A stretch of DNA of 64,000 bases from Apophysomyces variabilis (Eukaryota > Mucoromycota > Mucoromycetes > Mucorales > Mucoraceae), in the NCBI GenBank assembly GCA_002749535.1, contig MZZL01000384.1:7410-71409 (forward strand). Reading direction: 5' to 3'. Each line of letters begins with the position of its first letter. The first letter of the stretch is position 1. The notes below the pieces were generated by a model. That model had not been told where the DNA came from and did not search any database. It was given only the letters and a program-made list of their open reading frames with translations. The position numbers were made by a program, and so were the translations under genes. Below, piece by piece: positions 39,748 to 51,826 of the stretch.

Positions 39748-40716
39748 TCAGAAATAGTTCATAAAATTGTAGTCATTTAGAGGTGCCAGGAATTGGTTGC
39801 TGCTGATGATGGTGTTGGTAGTGGGAGCAACGTAGTCTAATGGCATAGTCATATGCATGGAAGGGACCGTATCAAAGGAAAAATTAAGGTTGTTGTTGTC
39901 CAGGCAATTTCCGAAAAGCAATGCTTGAGAGAATTGTGAAGCGTCGTCCATGGTCAATTGAGAAACGGGTTGGAAGAGAGGTTGGCTGAATGGATGAATC
40001 AGTTGATCTTGAGCAAACATAGTTGAATAGGGGACAGTGGGATAAACTTGATTCAAAGACATGGCGTAATTGTATTCAGGAGAATGGTGTGCAATACTGG
40101 AAGCACAGGATGACTCAGTGGAAGGAGAGAGAGAAGAGGACCGTTTGATCGATGTAGGTGTGGGTGGAGACTGCCAGTCAATGGAAGAAGGTGAATTGGG
40201 TGCCAAGGAAGGAGATTCGTTTGCAATGATGGAATCTGTCTTTGCAAGGATATGACGGTCTTGGTAGAGGATCTCCATCATGCGGTTGTTATCTTCATTG
40301 CGGGAAGTAAATCTGTCTTTTGGTCTGTTGGTGTATTTTCTTGTCTTCTGTTCACGCTGCTTTTCCGGTGCATACTTGTAATCAGGATAACTAGAAAAGA
40401 AAAAGCAAAGTGTTGTAAGCATAAGGAATAAGAAGAGATGCGATTCGTTGGCTACTTACAGCAATGCGTGGTGTGCCTTTTCACGGCGGGCAAGTTCCTT
40501 ATAAGGAGCTTTTTCTTCTTCTGTGGCTTCGTTCCACCATTTGGCAATGATTTTGGATAGGTCGCGATGGTTTGAGCCGGGACAATGTGCTACAATCTCA
40601 CTTTGTTTGATACGACGATAGATCATGAAGCAGTTCATGGGACGAGGAATCTTCTCTTTTTTCGAGGCAGAGTTCAAGTTCAAGTTCTTGTTGGTGTTGG
40701 CGTTGGTTACTTTCAT
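39748..40716 (-). CDS. HMG-box transcription factor, MATA_HMG/Ste11-like
   Basis: Sequence-specific DNA-bending regulator. Two exons (40716-40460 and 40390-39748) encode 299 residues. The start is the first ATG, MKVTNANTNKNLN, after an upstream non-ATG frame. The HMG box lies at about residues 22-95: IPRPMNCFMIYRRIKQSEIV, HRDLSKIIAKWWNEATEEEK and APYKELARREKAHHALLYPD, followed by the basic YKYAPEKQREQKTRKYTNRP typical of the MATA group. The rest is Ser/Pro-rich with hydrophobic patches, a likely activation region. It could act in mating, development or stress. The sequence does not say which. Confidence 0.88.
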
Positions 40717-41195
40717 CTTTTCGTGTTTAGATTTTGTGTTTTTTACAATGAGTGGGGAAACGCGCAAGTACGGGTGTATTTATATGACCCCGTATCGTTG
40801 AATCCCCGGAAAAAAACCATATTTGGATATTTCACTGATTGCCAAATGAGGGAATCAAAAGCTTGATCATGTCTGTGCAAACTAAATATTATTGGCTGGG
40901 AAATCCTCCTGGGATCCTGGAAACATGTCTTTATTATCTAACTCATCACTTTCCTGCTTTTTTGCGATTGCCTCATCCTTTTTTTAAACACAGGTGCTAG
41001 TTTTACTCTTTGCTTGCTCCAGTTTTCCCTTGATTTGAACTCGTGTCAGTTACTAACTCCTTTATAAACTACGTTATTTTACCTATCATCTTGCTGCTGG
41101 AATACTCCACTAGGATCATAACTGAAACAGCTTCTATTATTTTCGGTAGAAAACAAACAATGAGAATTTTTTCTAGTTTATAATATTCATCACTT
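40717..41195. promoter_or_regulatory. Upstream region of the HMG gene
   Basis: About 480 bp between the HMG start and the end of the NOL8-like gene, read the same way. No clear core motif found; TATTTATATGA at about 40778 (plus strand) gives a possible TATA element for the HMG gene on the opposite strand. Confidence 0.3.
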
Positions 41196-43469
41196 TTACC
41201 TCTTCAGTAAGCCAGGATCATCCACGTGGAAAAAGAAAAATACGCCAAGCGCCTATAGTAAATTGTTTTCAGTTCAACATCCTGCATACCTCCTTTGCCT
41301 TCCTACCTCTTTGTTCTGAGAACCAAAGCCAACTGGCTCTACCTTCTTATCTTCCCTATTTTCAGATTCTATATTACCAACATCGTTGTCACTGTCATCT
41401 CCTCCAAATAGCTTAAATGGTTGTCCCGCTGTTAAATGAGTGAAGGTTGCCATATCCATCAGTTTATGCATGCAAGTTACCACGTGCACGTACCTTCTCC
41501 ACCAAACAAAGGTTTCATATTAACATTGACTTCGTAATGCTTTTCTATAGAAACCTCAGGCATGGCGCTCTCTGGTCGAGCCGGCTTTGACACTAACAAT
41601 CAACCCGAGTCAATTCCTTTGCCTTGATATACACTCCATTGCCCCTAAAAAAATGAACTTACGCCAAGACTCATCTTCTTCATCTTCTTCAACTTCATTA
41701 CTTTTACTTTCATTATCGGAGGATGCCGTCTTGTGAGATGTGAGAACGAAATCGGAAGCGTTTTCTGCATCCGGATCAAATCTGGCTCCGCTTGCCCATT
41801 GTACTTCTGGTTTCCTACCAATATGCATAAGTTTACATTCTTTTGTTCCGCATACGCACTTTTTTACTACGCCTTGATCGCCAAACATCGTTTTCAGAAT
41901 ATCCATAGATTGATCCTTTTCGGCTCCAAGTGCTTTCCCAATATCATCCATATCAACTTTGCGATCATCATCCTCGTATTCATCTTCATCCATGAAATCC
42001 TCGCCCAGCTTAAAACGATTATCGCCCTTATACCCAGTCTGCAATGCAAGGCGTGCCCGTCCTTTTTCGCCTTCTAGTACGGGATTTATCTTGATTTCTG
42101 CAAGATAGTGAGTAGGAATGCATGTTTATGTATGACTGTCTCACTCTACCTAAATCTGCATCATCTTCTGACTCAGAATCGAACAACCATTTGCTGACTC
42201 CTGTTGGCTTTGCCGCATTATCTGCAATGCTATTATCTGCATCTGTCGCAGCTGTCTCATCATCATGATCGCTATCCTCGAACGTTACATGATTCTGACG
42301 CTCCTGGGAGAAACACACATACACAAAAGTCACAATCAGTTTAAGATATCTTGCAACAAACGCTACCTACTTCCTTCTCCATAGCTGCAAAAGATTGTTG
42401 TATTATTTCCCTTTTCGCTTTCTGTTCCTGATTCCGTCTTTCCAAAGCTGCTAATCGTTTCTCATCACCTTTTTCCTAAAATGGAAACATTTAATAATGC
42501 ATGGTAAAGGATACTTTACTACCTTGGCGGATTGATATATATCTTCTGTCTTCTCAAGAGCTTCTACGGATGACATACTGTGTTCGTCAGTCACTTTCTG
42601 ATTGGAATCCTTGTATTTGTCCGGCTGGGTAATGAAATCATCATCGCTGTCACTAAATTCATCGTATATCATGGGTAACATTCGCACTGGTTTCATTTTT
42701 GCATCGATGTTGTAAAGTTTAGTTAGATTATTTTTGTAATGCGTCGGATCAAAGACAAACTGGGAATAACAGTAAGTACTTTTTTGCTCCATTTTTTCTG
42801 CTGCAAACTTGCTTCCTACTCACACGAGTTCCATCTTCCTTTTGTAATCGCATGACAGAGATAGCACGACCATAGCGGCCACGTTTCCAGCCCTTTCTTG
42901 TTTTCATATTAGCATCGGTTACAGGAGTCATATCTTTGGCTAAGAAACCATCGCTGTCGTTCCATCGCAATCGTCGCTTGCGTTGCTTTTCTGCTTTTTT
43001 TTCATATTCCTCTTGTTCCATGCGTCTTCGTTCCATATGATCTGGTCGCGCTTCTTCAAGTCGCATTATTTTTCCTTTCCACTTAGCGCCGTTATAGGTC
43101 GACAGACCTACCGATACAAGTCAGATCCGGATCGGGTGACATCAAAAAGAGAAACCTACACGTCTGCCATTGCTTCGACGTGGTACTTATAGTCATGTGT
43201 CCAAAGCCGCGGCATTGTCCTATTCTCGTTGAATATTGAGAACCGATTCTCGTATAATCACAGTACCTTCACTCCCTTTCCCGATGCTAGCTTCAATCAC
43301 TGTGCCGAATTTACTGAATCGATCGACGAGAAGATCCTCGGTCACACTTTCATGTAAACCACCAATATATATACGCTTTTCCACTCGATCTGTTACAACG
43401 ATGAGAAGGAATGCTACTAGTAACAGGAGTTATGTTACCAGCCGAGGAGGTATCGTTTAAATTAGCCAT
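41196..43469 (-). CDS. NOL8/Nop8-like nucleolar RRM protein
   Basis: Likely 60S ribosome-assembly factor in the nucleolus. The first exon is short: ATG at 43469, MANLNDTSSA. It splices to DRVEKRIYIGGLHESVTEDL (RNP2 IYIGGL), then KFGTVIEASIGKG, then CRGFGHMTIST (RNP1), LSTYNGAKWKGKIMRLEEAR and an Arg/Glu coiled-coil (DHMERRRMEQEEYEKKAEK). Then come NDSDGFLAKDM, WKRGRYGRAISVMRL, FVFDPTHYKNNLTKLYN and several acidic Asp/Glu/Ser stretches. The C-terminal KPLFGG and PFKLFGGDD motifs precede the last exon, ALGVFFFFHVDDPGLLKR and a stop. The RRM-then-NGAKWKG order and the FFFF-x-DDP end match NOL8. Many short introns. Confidence 0.8.
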
Positions 43470-43782
43470 AACGCCTAATGGGCCCGGAACAATAAAAGAA
43501 GAAAAAAAGAGCTCCTGGGCGGAGATCGTGACGCCCAAATCGGGAAACCGGTGAGCCACTTGTTCTCTCTCAATGTTGGCGCATAAGAGTTGGAGATATC
43601 CAACGTTGTAACATATTGTGCTTGCAAAAGGGCCTCCATAAGATAATTCAAAACGCTTGTTATGGCCATCATAAGCTTTTCTTGTATTGAAAACCAAAAA
43701 AGAAAAAAAAAATCGGCTAAATGTTCTACCTCTACAAGTTTTGTCGGCGCCTGGTTGCACTGTGAAGATGTATAGCTTTACG

Positions 43783-46694
43783 ATGTTTGGACGCTCGAAT
43801 TCCAATCGCGGTGGAACACCAGTACAGAGCAAAGATATTCATATAGGAGATCTCGATAGTTTTATTACGTCCAGCTTGAACGACATCGACCATCTCGACG
43901 ACAGTGACCTGAATGACCCAGACCTACTGGTAACACGATACAAGAAAAGCTTGTCTTTTGTCATTGGAACCTATCACATTCTAAATTATTCAACAAACAG
44001 AGACAGCTTCAGGAGTTATCTTCATCCAGTGGAGCCCCCCAAGCTGTGAAACAGCCGAAATCAAGGAAGAGTGAGGTGGATGCTCATATCGATTTTGAAA
44101 GTTATGCAGCTTTGGTCCAAGAAGAAGATATAGATATCCAGTTAACTGAAGAAGACTACAACGACCCCGTTCTTCTGGTAATAGACGGTAAAAGTTAGGT
44201 TATTTTCTTTCTAAAATGTGGTGTGTTTCTAGAAAGAACTAGCTGCTCTTTGCGGGCAAGGAAGTGACACTAGCACAGTGCAAGAAACAATGCATATCAC
44301 CAAAGATAAAACTGAAGTGTCTGTGGTCTCAGACCCATCCAGTTCGGACGAATCGCTTTCACATTTGGTAGATATTGGCTTTTCCCAACAACAATCGCTA
44401 GACGCTCTTGCTTTACACGATGGTGATGTAGAGAAAGCCACTGCGTATTTACTGAAGACGACCATGACTGTTCCGGCACATCAAGATACATTGGATGATA
44501 TGGTTATTACAAGTGAAAATGCAGATGAAACTCAGCCGAAGATGCCCACTACTGGTCCTAGTCTAGCAGGCAATATATCATTAATGGATATCACCTCGGA
44601 TACCACCGAAGAAAAGACAGGAATCAATTCGAATACTCCAGAAGAACTTAAGGCGCAGGCCATGGCTTATCAGAAAGAGGCATTAGCTGTTAAAAAGCAG
44701 GGTGATAAAAAGAAAGCAGTTGCCCTCCTTCGACAATCTAAAGTTCTTATGCAACAATACAACGACATGATACAATCATCTACAGAAACTGATGTGGATA
44801 CTCCTGTAGATGATGATGAAAGCGCCAAAGTTAATTTGCCAGAAAACGAGTCCACAATCGCTGTGAAATCGCCGTCTAATTCATTTGTGGATAACTCAGG
44901 CGAAACTGCTAGCAGTAAAGCCGAAACATCAGCTGCCCCTGATGTGGAAAAGACACGCCACCTATTGGATATTATTATCCAGCGACAAAAGGAGTACAAA
45001 CAAGCTGCAATTCATTATAAGAAGATCGGCAACTTGGCTGTCGCCAAGGATATGATTCAAAAATCGAAAGAGCTATTGCGAGTAGGGATACAAATTAAAC
45101 AAGGCGAGATTTCTTTGGATGCGGTGAACATTCTACCTGAACCGGATATGACGCTTGGAGACGGAAAACTACGCCATATTCCATCGGTGATTGCACCAAC
45201 CAACCACACTTATGATCAATTGGAGGCCCAATTGAAATACCAAATCGATGTATGTCATAATCTCTATATCCAGACAAACGGAAAACCATTCAAGAGCCAG
45301 TCAAAAACGATGCCTAGCAGTGATAGCCGAGATCAGATGTTAAGGTTGGAACAAGCTTACGCCGCCGACTTGCTATCCTTGAAAGCACATCATGATCAAG
45401 TTACAAATGCCCCCATTCCCGCATTACACTATGAACATGTGGACTATACCTATAAAAACCTATTGGATCAGATTCCAGCAAATCAAATGCAACTAAAAAT
45501 CGTTCGAGCTAGTGGGTTACAGAACCTACATTTAACCTCAGTGGACCCGTATATTACCTTTGACTTTTGCGGATGGCCGCCTGAAAATACAGCTCAAGCT
45601 GCACAGGGCAAAGGCGAAACTCCGGTTCGAAAAGGAAGCGAACCAGGTATATAAAATGTGTTGTCGTTGTCCTTTCTCTTTTATTGACGGCAGAAGCAGT
45701 ATTTGATTTCTCCACGCTGATTCCCATTGCACGTACGAATCGTACTTTCATACGACACGTGGAAAGAAAGAAGCTCGTCCTAGAAGTCTTTCACAATAAG
45801 TATAGCTATGGATTCTTCAAGCGGCCTGTTTCTTTAGGGAAAGTGTCCATTCCATTGGATCCATTACTGAGAAAAACGTCGATTGCTGGTTCATTTGACG
45901 TAAGAAATTTGATACTTATATTTCACTTATTGATGATCTCGCTTGTTCTTAGCTTGTTGACGCCGGCCGTAAAAAGACAGGGGGAAAAGTGGAGATCGAG
46001 ATCAATTTGAGAGAACCTTTAAAAGCAGAGGATCTCGTCAAACGATCAGAGAGATGGCTAGTGATTGATGCGTTCAATAGCAATGTATCGCAGCTACTAA
46101 GCCTTGCGGGTCTGACAAGTGCCCCTTACCAACCCATCCCGTTAGTAAACCCCTCCTCATCCTCCACCCCTCTTACTCCAGCTCAACCGCAATCTGCACC
46201 CATCCCAGCAACGCCAACGAAGGCAATTACCCCAGCTCCTGTCACTGAAGCGAGCGAGGCTCCTACGGAATTGGAACAAGCAGAGGAAGAACTGAACAAG
46301 TAAGCAAATGAAGTTGAAGATGGTTATGGTTGTCTTTGTATTGAACTCAAATTTGATTAGTGTGGATAATATTGTGTCCAATATGGTCTTGGAGCATGAA
46401 ATCAGTTTGGTGACAGCTGCATTGCAAAAGAGCAGTGCAAACGATGATCTGTTGGATCGCAAACAAGCCTTAGAAATCAAGATAAATATGTTGGTTATCC
46501 AAGTTCAGACAGGAATGCTGGATATGGATACCTATTTGAACATGGTGCAGAAACGGATGGAAAGGGACCGCCATTTAGCTCTATTATTCAAGAAGCATGG
46601 TCGGATGGATCTCGCCAAACTGGCTCTTATACGAAAAAAAATTATGCAGGACGAGATAGATGAGGCGAGAGCAGCTATGGCTGGACAAGAATAA
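43783..46694 (+). CDS. CC2D1/Lgd-like ESCRT-III regulator with UBA domain
   Basis: Endosomal protein of the Lgd/CC2D1 family, whose members bind Snf7/CHMP4. Start at 43783 (MFGRSNSNRGG); ATG at 43768 is an in-frame alternative. Early exons read DIDHLDDSDLNDPDLLRQLQ and LTEEDYNDPVLLKELAAL. A UBA-like segment follows: LSHLVDIGFSQQQSLDALAL then GDVEKATAYLL. DM14 repeats are seen at LKAQAMAYQKEALAVKKQGD and RQKEYKQAAIHYKKIGNLAV. The C2 domain starts MQLKIVRASGLQNL with DPYITFDFCG and is interrupted by introns before FDFSTLIPIAR, LEVFHNKYSYGFFKRPVSLG and KVEIEINLREPL. The helical C-terminus includes SNMVLEHEISLVTAAL and ends EARAAMAGQE. It diverges from the NOL8-like gene with about 310 bp between starts. 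Confidence 0.88.
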
Positions 46695-47659
46695 GTACAG
46701 GTCAATGCCATTGTAGCATATGCCAATTGGATGATTAAAGCAAGGTAATCCAATAGTAGTTTCGAAATGCAAATAAAAAGAAGGATGATACAAAGGAAAG
46801 CTGGTCATTGGCCAAGTACCATATACCAATTACGTTTAGAGTTTGCCATAGTTTCTATTGTAACCATATCTTCAGAATTACGGTGCTTAATACCATTTCC
46901 CTTTGGGAAAGTGTTCTGGTATTATCTTTCCTTCAAGCGAATGTACTGAATTTTATTTATTGGTGCAAAAAATATCAGATCTTCCTGAAGTTGTCCTACA
47001 TCAGTTGGCCAATCGTGCAGGCTATCTCGCCTTGAAAATGGAAATGTGAGTACGAGGGAGCACCTTTCGGATCCAGCAGAGTAAACTTTAGGCGGCGCCG
47101 AAAAATCAGCGAGGAACATCAACACATCAGGAACGGAGATTAGAGTGCACAGTCATTTTTGCAAATGTCGGCTTTGTTGATCCCCTTTTTTTTTTAGCTT
47201 AGCTCTCCATAGAATTAGATGCAGCGATTTTAAAGACGAACAAAAAGGCAAAAAAGGTAAGGGATTGAACTGTCAGAGCTTAATGTAAAATATGACATCA
47301 AACAACGTCTATATAAAATGCATGTTGAGCGGAGAAAACCTTTCACTCTTTTGATAGTGGTGCAGAATGGAGGAAATGAATTTTTTGGGTTACTATGGTG
47401 TGACAAAAAGGATTTTGGTATCTATAGAAGTAACAAAGTGATTCTCCATCATCTCCTCTTTTTTATCACCTGTATGGCTTACAAGCTATAACCTCTTTTT
47501 GTTCTGTCTACGCTCCTTAGAAACACTCCTTTACTCTATTTCCTGTCCCTTCCTTTTTTTTCTCTGTTTGTTTGTATTCTTCTTTCCTTCAACTGTTGTC
47601 ACCATTTATTCCACCCTCTTATTTCCATTCGTCTTCGCATTCAATTCCATTCCTTAACC
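46695..47659. other. Intergenic region upstream of the RhoGEF-like gene
   Basis: A/T-rich spacer. The last 200 bases are pyrimidine-rich (CTTTT, TTTCCTTTT), resembling a fungal promoter/5' leader. No gene seen. Confidence 0.5.
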
Positions 47660-50600
47660 ATGCTTTCCGCTTCAACCGTCTCCTCTGTTTCATCCAGTGC
47701 ATTCTCTGTGAGCCCGGCTGGTTCCACTCCCTCATCTCAATATACAGCAGATTCCGCTAGAAAACCCCCCAGTAACCCACTCACCGAATTGATCGAAACA
47801 GAAAAAGCTTATCAGGAGACCCTAAAAATCATCGATTCGGTAACAACCAGTTCTCGCACATAAAATGATTCATTTTCTTAAAACATCTCATGCACAGCAA
47901 ATTGGTCCTATATGGATGAAACAATCCTCGACAATAGCACCTGATTTCTCGGAGCTCCTACAATACGTTCACGACATCTTTAAGGCAAACAGACGTTTTT
48001 GTACGGTACGAGCGAACAGGAATGCTGCATTGTCAAAACGATCATTACACTTGACTAAATAACAAAACAGAGACTCGTCAAAATTGCTGCTAATCCTCAA
48101 GCGATCCGAGAATTGGGAGATGTCTTGATGCAATGGGTAAAAAGGATATAAGCTCTTCCTCTAATTATGATTTAACGTGGAGTACCTTCTGCTCTTATTA
48201 GGTGAATGATATGGAAGTTCCTTACGCTAATTTCTGCAGAAGCTTCATTGTCGATTTAAATCAACGCAAGGACATTACTTCCAATCCATCCTTGAAACAT
48301 TTACTCGATGTAAACAAGCCTATATATGCTTCTGATCAATTCTCATTATCGATTTACCTGGTTTTCTTTTCATGTTACTAGAATCTGTCTGCAAACCAAT
48401 CCTATCAACTCACTCTGGAATCCTTGTTTAATGCACCGATTCAACAACTCAAATACTACAAAATACTTTATAACGTAGGTTTATATATGACTTTCCGATA
48501 ATGAAATGTAGTTTAACTTCTGTTTTCTTTCACAGAGGCTACTAGATAGCACTGATCCTGGTCGAGCGGACCATAGACTACTTTACCAAGCTAACAAAAG
48601 AATTGACACTATCATGCTCATGGCCCAAAAAGCAGGTTCTCGGCCAGTTCATGCGCATACAAACGAATCACGAATGCACAATAAAGTGCCGGCCGGTTTA
48701 CCATCGATCAAGACAAACTTGCCTACTGGAACGACTTCAGAATTATCTGAAGTTGGTTTATTTCAAAGTCAAATGGATTGTTCGCACGTGGTCGATATCT
48801 TTTCCGGCACCCGCATGGTAAGTACACAAATTGGGCTGGATTAGGTTTGACAGGCCATTCATAACCCTATTCTTGTTTCTAGCATTACGAAATGCGTCTC
48901 AATCCCAATTCAAAAATAGCCTTGCGTGATAACTTTATTCTGTTGCCAGAGAATCCTGTCGATAGACCGCTCCGTGTACATCTGATCTTGACAACAGACG
49001 CTTTGATTTTCTGTCGAGAACAGGCTGGTCCAAAAAAATTCGCACTGTTGTACCCACCGCTTGTTCCCGCCGACATCACTGTAAAATCAACCTCGCTGGA
49101 CCGAGAACTTGTAGGCGAATACATCATTCAGCTTAGCGTAGGCCGAAAAAATATTCTTTTGCGTGCTGATTCGAGAGAAGCTCGAAATACTTGGATTGGC
49201 GTTGAAAGCAATGCACCTAGTTCAATGACCCTGATGCCCCGCCCGCTCAAAGTTGTCATCGAAAAACAGCTCCCATTCCTTGATCTGGATGAGAAGACAG
49301 CCGTAGCATCCAAGCCTGCACGGCTGTCCATTCGCAGCAAAGATATCGTTTCCTTCTACACAGATAAATCGGAGGAAGTATCGCCTCTGGAAAGCTCTGA
49401 CGATGAAGCGATTTTGAGTGACAAACGATCTGGCCCATCGCGGGATACCATCATGGATATTTACGAAGGTCATATGTATGAATACAGCAATTCACAGAAT
49501 CCAGCCATGACAAAAGAACTGGATATTATTGCAATCCAACCACGTTCTGTTAAGATTCTGCCACAGGTGCCTAATGTCTCAGAATCAAACAACACGTTAC
49601 CCACTCCTCCTAAGGACGGTAAGAAGCTACCTGCCACTCAATCATCTGCTCCTGTACAGATGACGTTCATTCAGCCGGTAGTTCCACAAAAGATAACTAC
49701 CGTCATTACGGAAGCGTCGGCAAAAGAACCTGCGGATAACGTTCAAAAATCGCTAGGACCAATGAAATCAACTACTACTACACCAACTTCCTGCGAGGCA
49801 GAGAGTAACGTAAATCTCTTGAATACATCGCCAACAAGTCGAAAGAACCCTAGTTCACCCAAAGGTCTGGAGGCGGGTACCTCGCGACCGGTTTCTCCGC
49901 GACCTATCGAAGTTCGCCAGGCTGCGCCAGTAGCTGCCATGCAGGCTGTAACGCAGGCTAATGAATATTTGATGGGGGGAAGCACAACAGCTGCAGGTCG
50001 GCCTGTAGATACAGTACAGGAACAGCAACAAGCTATTCATCGTAGCGTTTCACCTTCGCCTGGCGCGGTCTCCACAGGCTCAATGCCTATGCAGATCCCT
50101 TCTAGTCGAACTGTAGGTCAACCAAGCCAGCAAGGTATGGCACAGCACCCATTACCTTCTCCCCGAGGCCCTTCTTCTCAGCAGCAGGGACCTGGAATGC
50201 ATTCTCAAGTCCATGCGCGTCCCCTTCCTTCTCCAGGTCATCCTCATATGATGTCTCCTCCTCCTCAGCAAGGTGTCCACAGATCTCCATCGCCACAGCC
50301 TCCCTACAGTGCCATGCCAACTTTCGGTGCCAGCAGATATCCTAATCCTAGCAACGGAGGCGCAGTAGCCATGCAAAGTCGTCCGTCCAATGGTGCTACA
50401 TCGCCAGGCTACCATTCGCAAGCCTCTTCAACACGTGGTCAGCAGGGAGGGTATTTCAACATGCTGCCAGTACAAACCTCGCCGACAGAAGGCCTTAGCT
50501 CTCCACCTCACAGTGTAAGTATTCAAAAGGGAAATTGTAGACAAACAACGAGAAACAATAGCTGCCGAAAAGAAGATTTATATTGATGCATATATTTTTA

Positions 50601-51399
50601 GCCTGGTTATACCGGTGACCCGACAAATGAGGTTCGACAGGTGCTCTATAGTACTCGTGAATGCGAGGCATTCCATTGGAAAGATCAATCTTGGTATGCA
50701 GCCGAAGGTCGATGTCAGCTGCAGGTTCGCCAGACGTACAGTAATCGTTCATGCTTGGCGATACAGTTGCAGAACACAGGCCAACTTTATCTCAATGCTT
50801 GGATTTTGCCGACCACTGTCATTCGTCAACCTTCTGAGACGGATATCAGTATTTCTGTATACATGGGTACGAAGAAAGAAAACTATTTGGTCCATTTGAA
50901 TCATCCTGGCGAAGCCACTAAGCTTGCTGGCATATTGTACCGGATGCATCAGGAAGCTGTTCAGCTACAACAACAACAGCAGCTGGAGCAACAGCAACGG
51001 TTTCCTCCTTCTCCTGCTCCTCTTGCTACCCGAGACGAGGAGCGTTCCGTTGAGAATGTGCCTCAGACATTGAAGCCAGTATTACAGTGCAAGGGTAAAC
51101 TGTTTTCTAACAATGAGACTTCAAACTGGACCCCGTTCGGCAACGTCTCCATTCGAATTTCCCAACAACTTCCCAGCAAGAAGATGCACATCGCCATCGA
51201 AAACGAGAAATCCAAGCTGGTTGCGGCCATCGTTCGCAGTAGCAACGTGGAGAAACTTGGTCCCAAGCGGATAACCTTTTTGCTGAAGGATGAGAAGGAA
51301 AGAACGAGTGTCGTTTACATGGTCCAGATGCGAGAAGAACAAATGGTGAACAAGATCTATGAGTACCTTCGTACCATCAATGCAGAAAATGGATGGTAG
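47660..51399 (+). CDS. RhoGEF-like DH-PH protein with Pro/Ser/Gln-rich linker and C-terminal PH-like repeats
   Basis: Probably activates a Rho/Cdc42 GTPase during polar growth. Start at 47660 (MLSASTVSSVSSSAFS). A DH domain begins NPLTELIETEKAYQETLKII, continues IFKANRRFCT, NPQAIRELGDVLMQWV, VPYANFCRSFIVDL and APIQQLKYYKILYN, and ends near RADHRLLYQANKRIDTIM. A PH domain follows (MRLNPNSKIALRDNFILLPE, VHLILTTDALIFC, FALLYPPLVPADI, ILLRADSREARNTWIGV). A long disordered Pro/Ser/Gln linker (PLPSPRGPSSQQQGPGM) leads to two similar C-terminal domains (VLYSTRECEAFHWKDQSWYA... and LQCKGKLFSNNETSNWTPFG...RISQQL), which look like PH/RanBD-type folds. Eight or more introns, in phase. The Rho partner is unknown. 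Confidence 0.75.
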
Positions 51400-51826
51400 A
51401 GAACAAAAGATAATCACAATTATTTAATTGCTATGCTATCTTTAGAGTATGCTAGAAGTATCTCTTTACTATTTTATTTTTCTTTGCATATGTTAAAGAT
51501 AGACAAAGAAAAGAAATAACTGTCACTTATCAATATCTTTTAGACACGCTGTCCGTTGTTTTGCATGATGCTCGTTTCTGTTAACGACGCATATTACTTA
51601 GTGTAACTGTGTGGCCTATGACTTGCATAAAGACCATCTTAGGGACGTGCTCGTATAGGTTTATAACAGAATAGTCATTATTCATTATTAGTATATTTTT
51701 ACTAGGTGAAAAGTTCCTCGCTAATCTGTACAAACGCTACTCAGCGCCTTAAAGGATTAACTGCAGCAAGTATAAGAAAGTAATAACTCGTATCAGCAAA
51801 AAAAAAAAAGTGAATGAAGGAGAGAA
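51400..51826. other. Convergent 3' intergenic region
   Basis: A/T-rich spacer between the converging RhoGEF and expansin-like genes. No gene seen. Confidence 0.5.
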
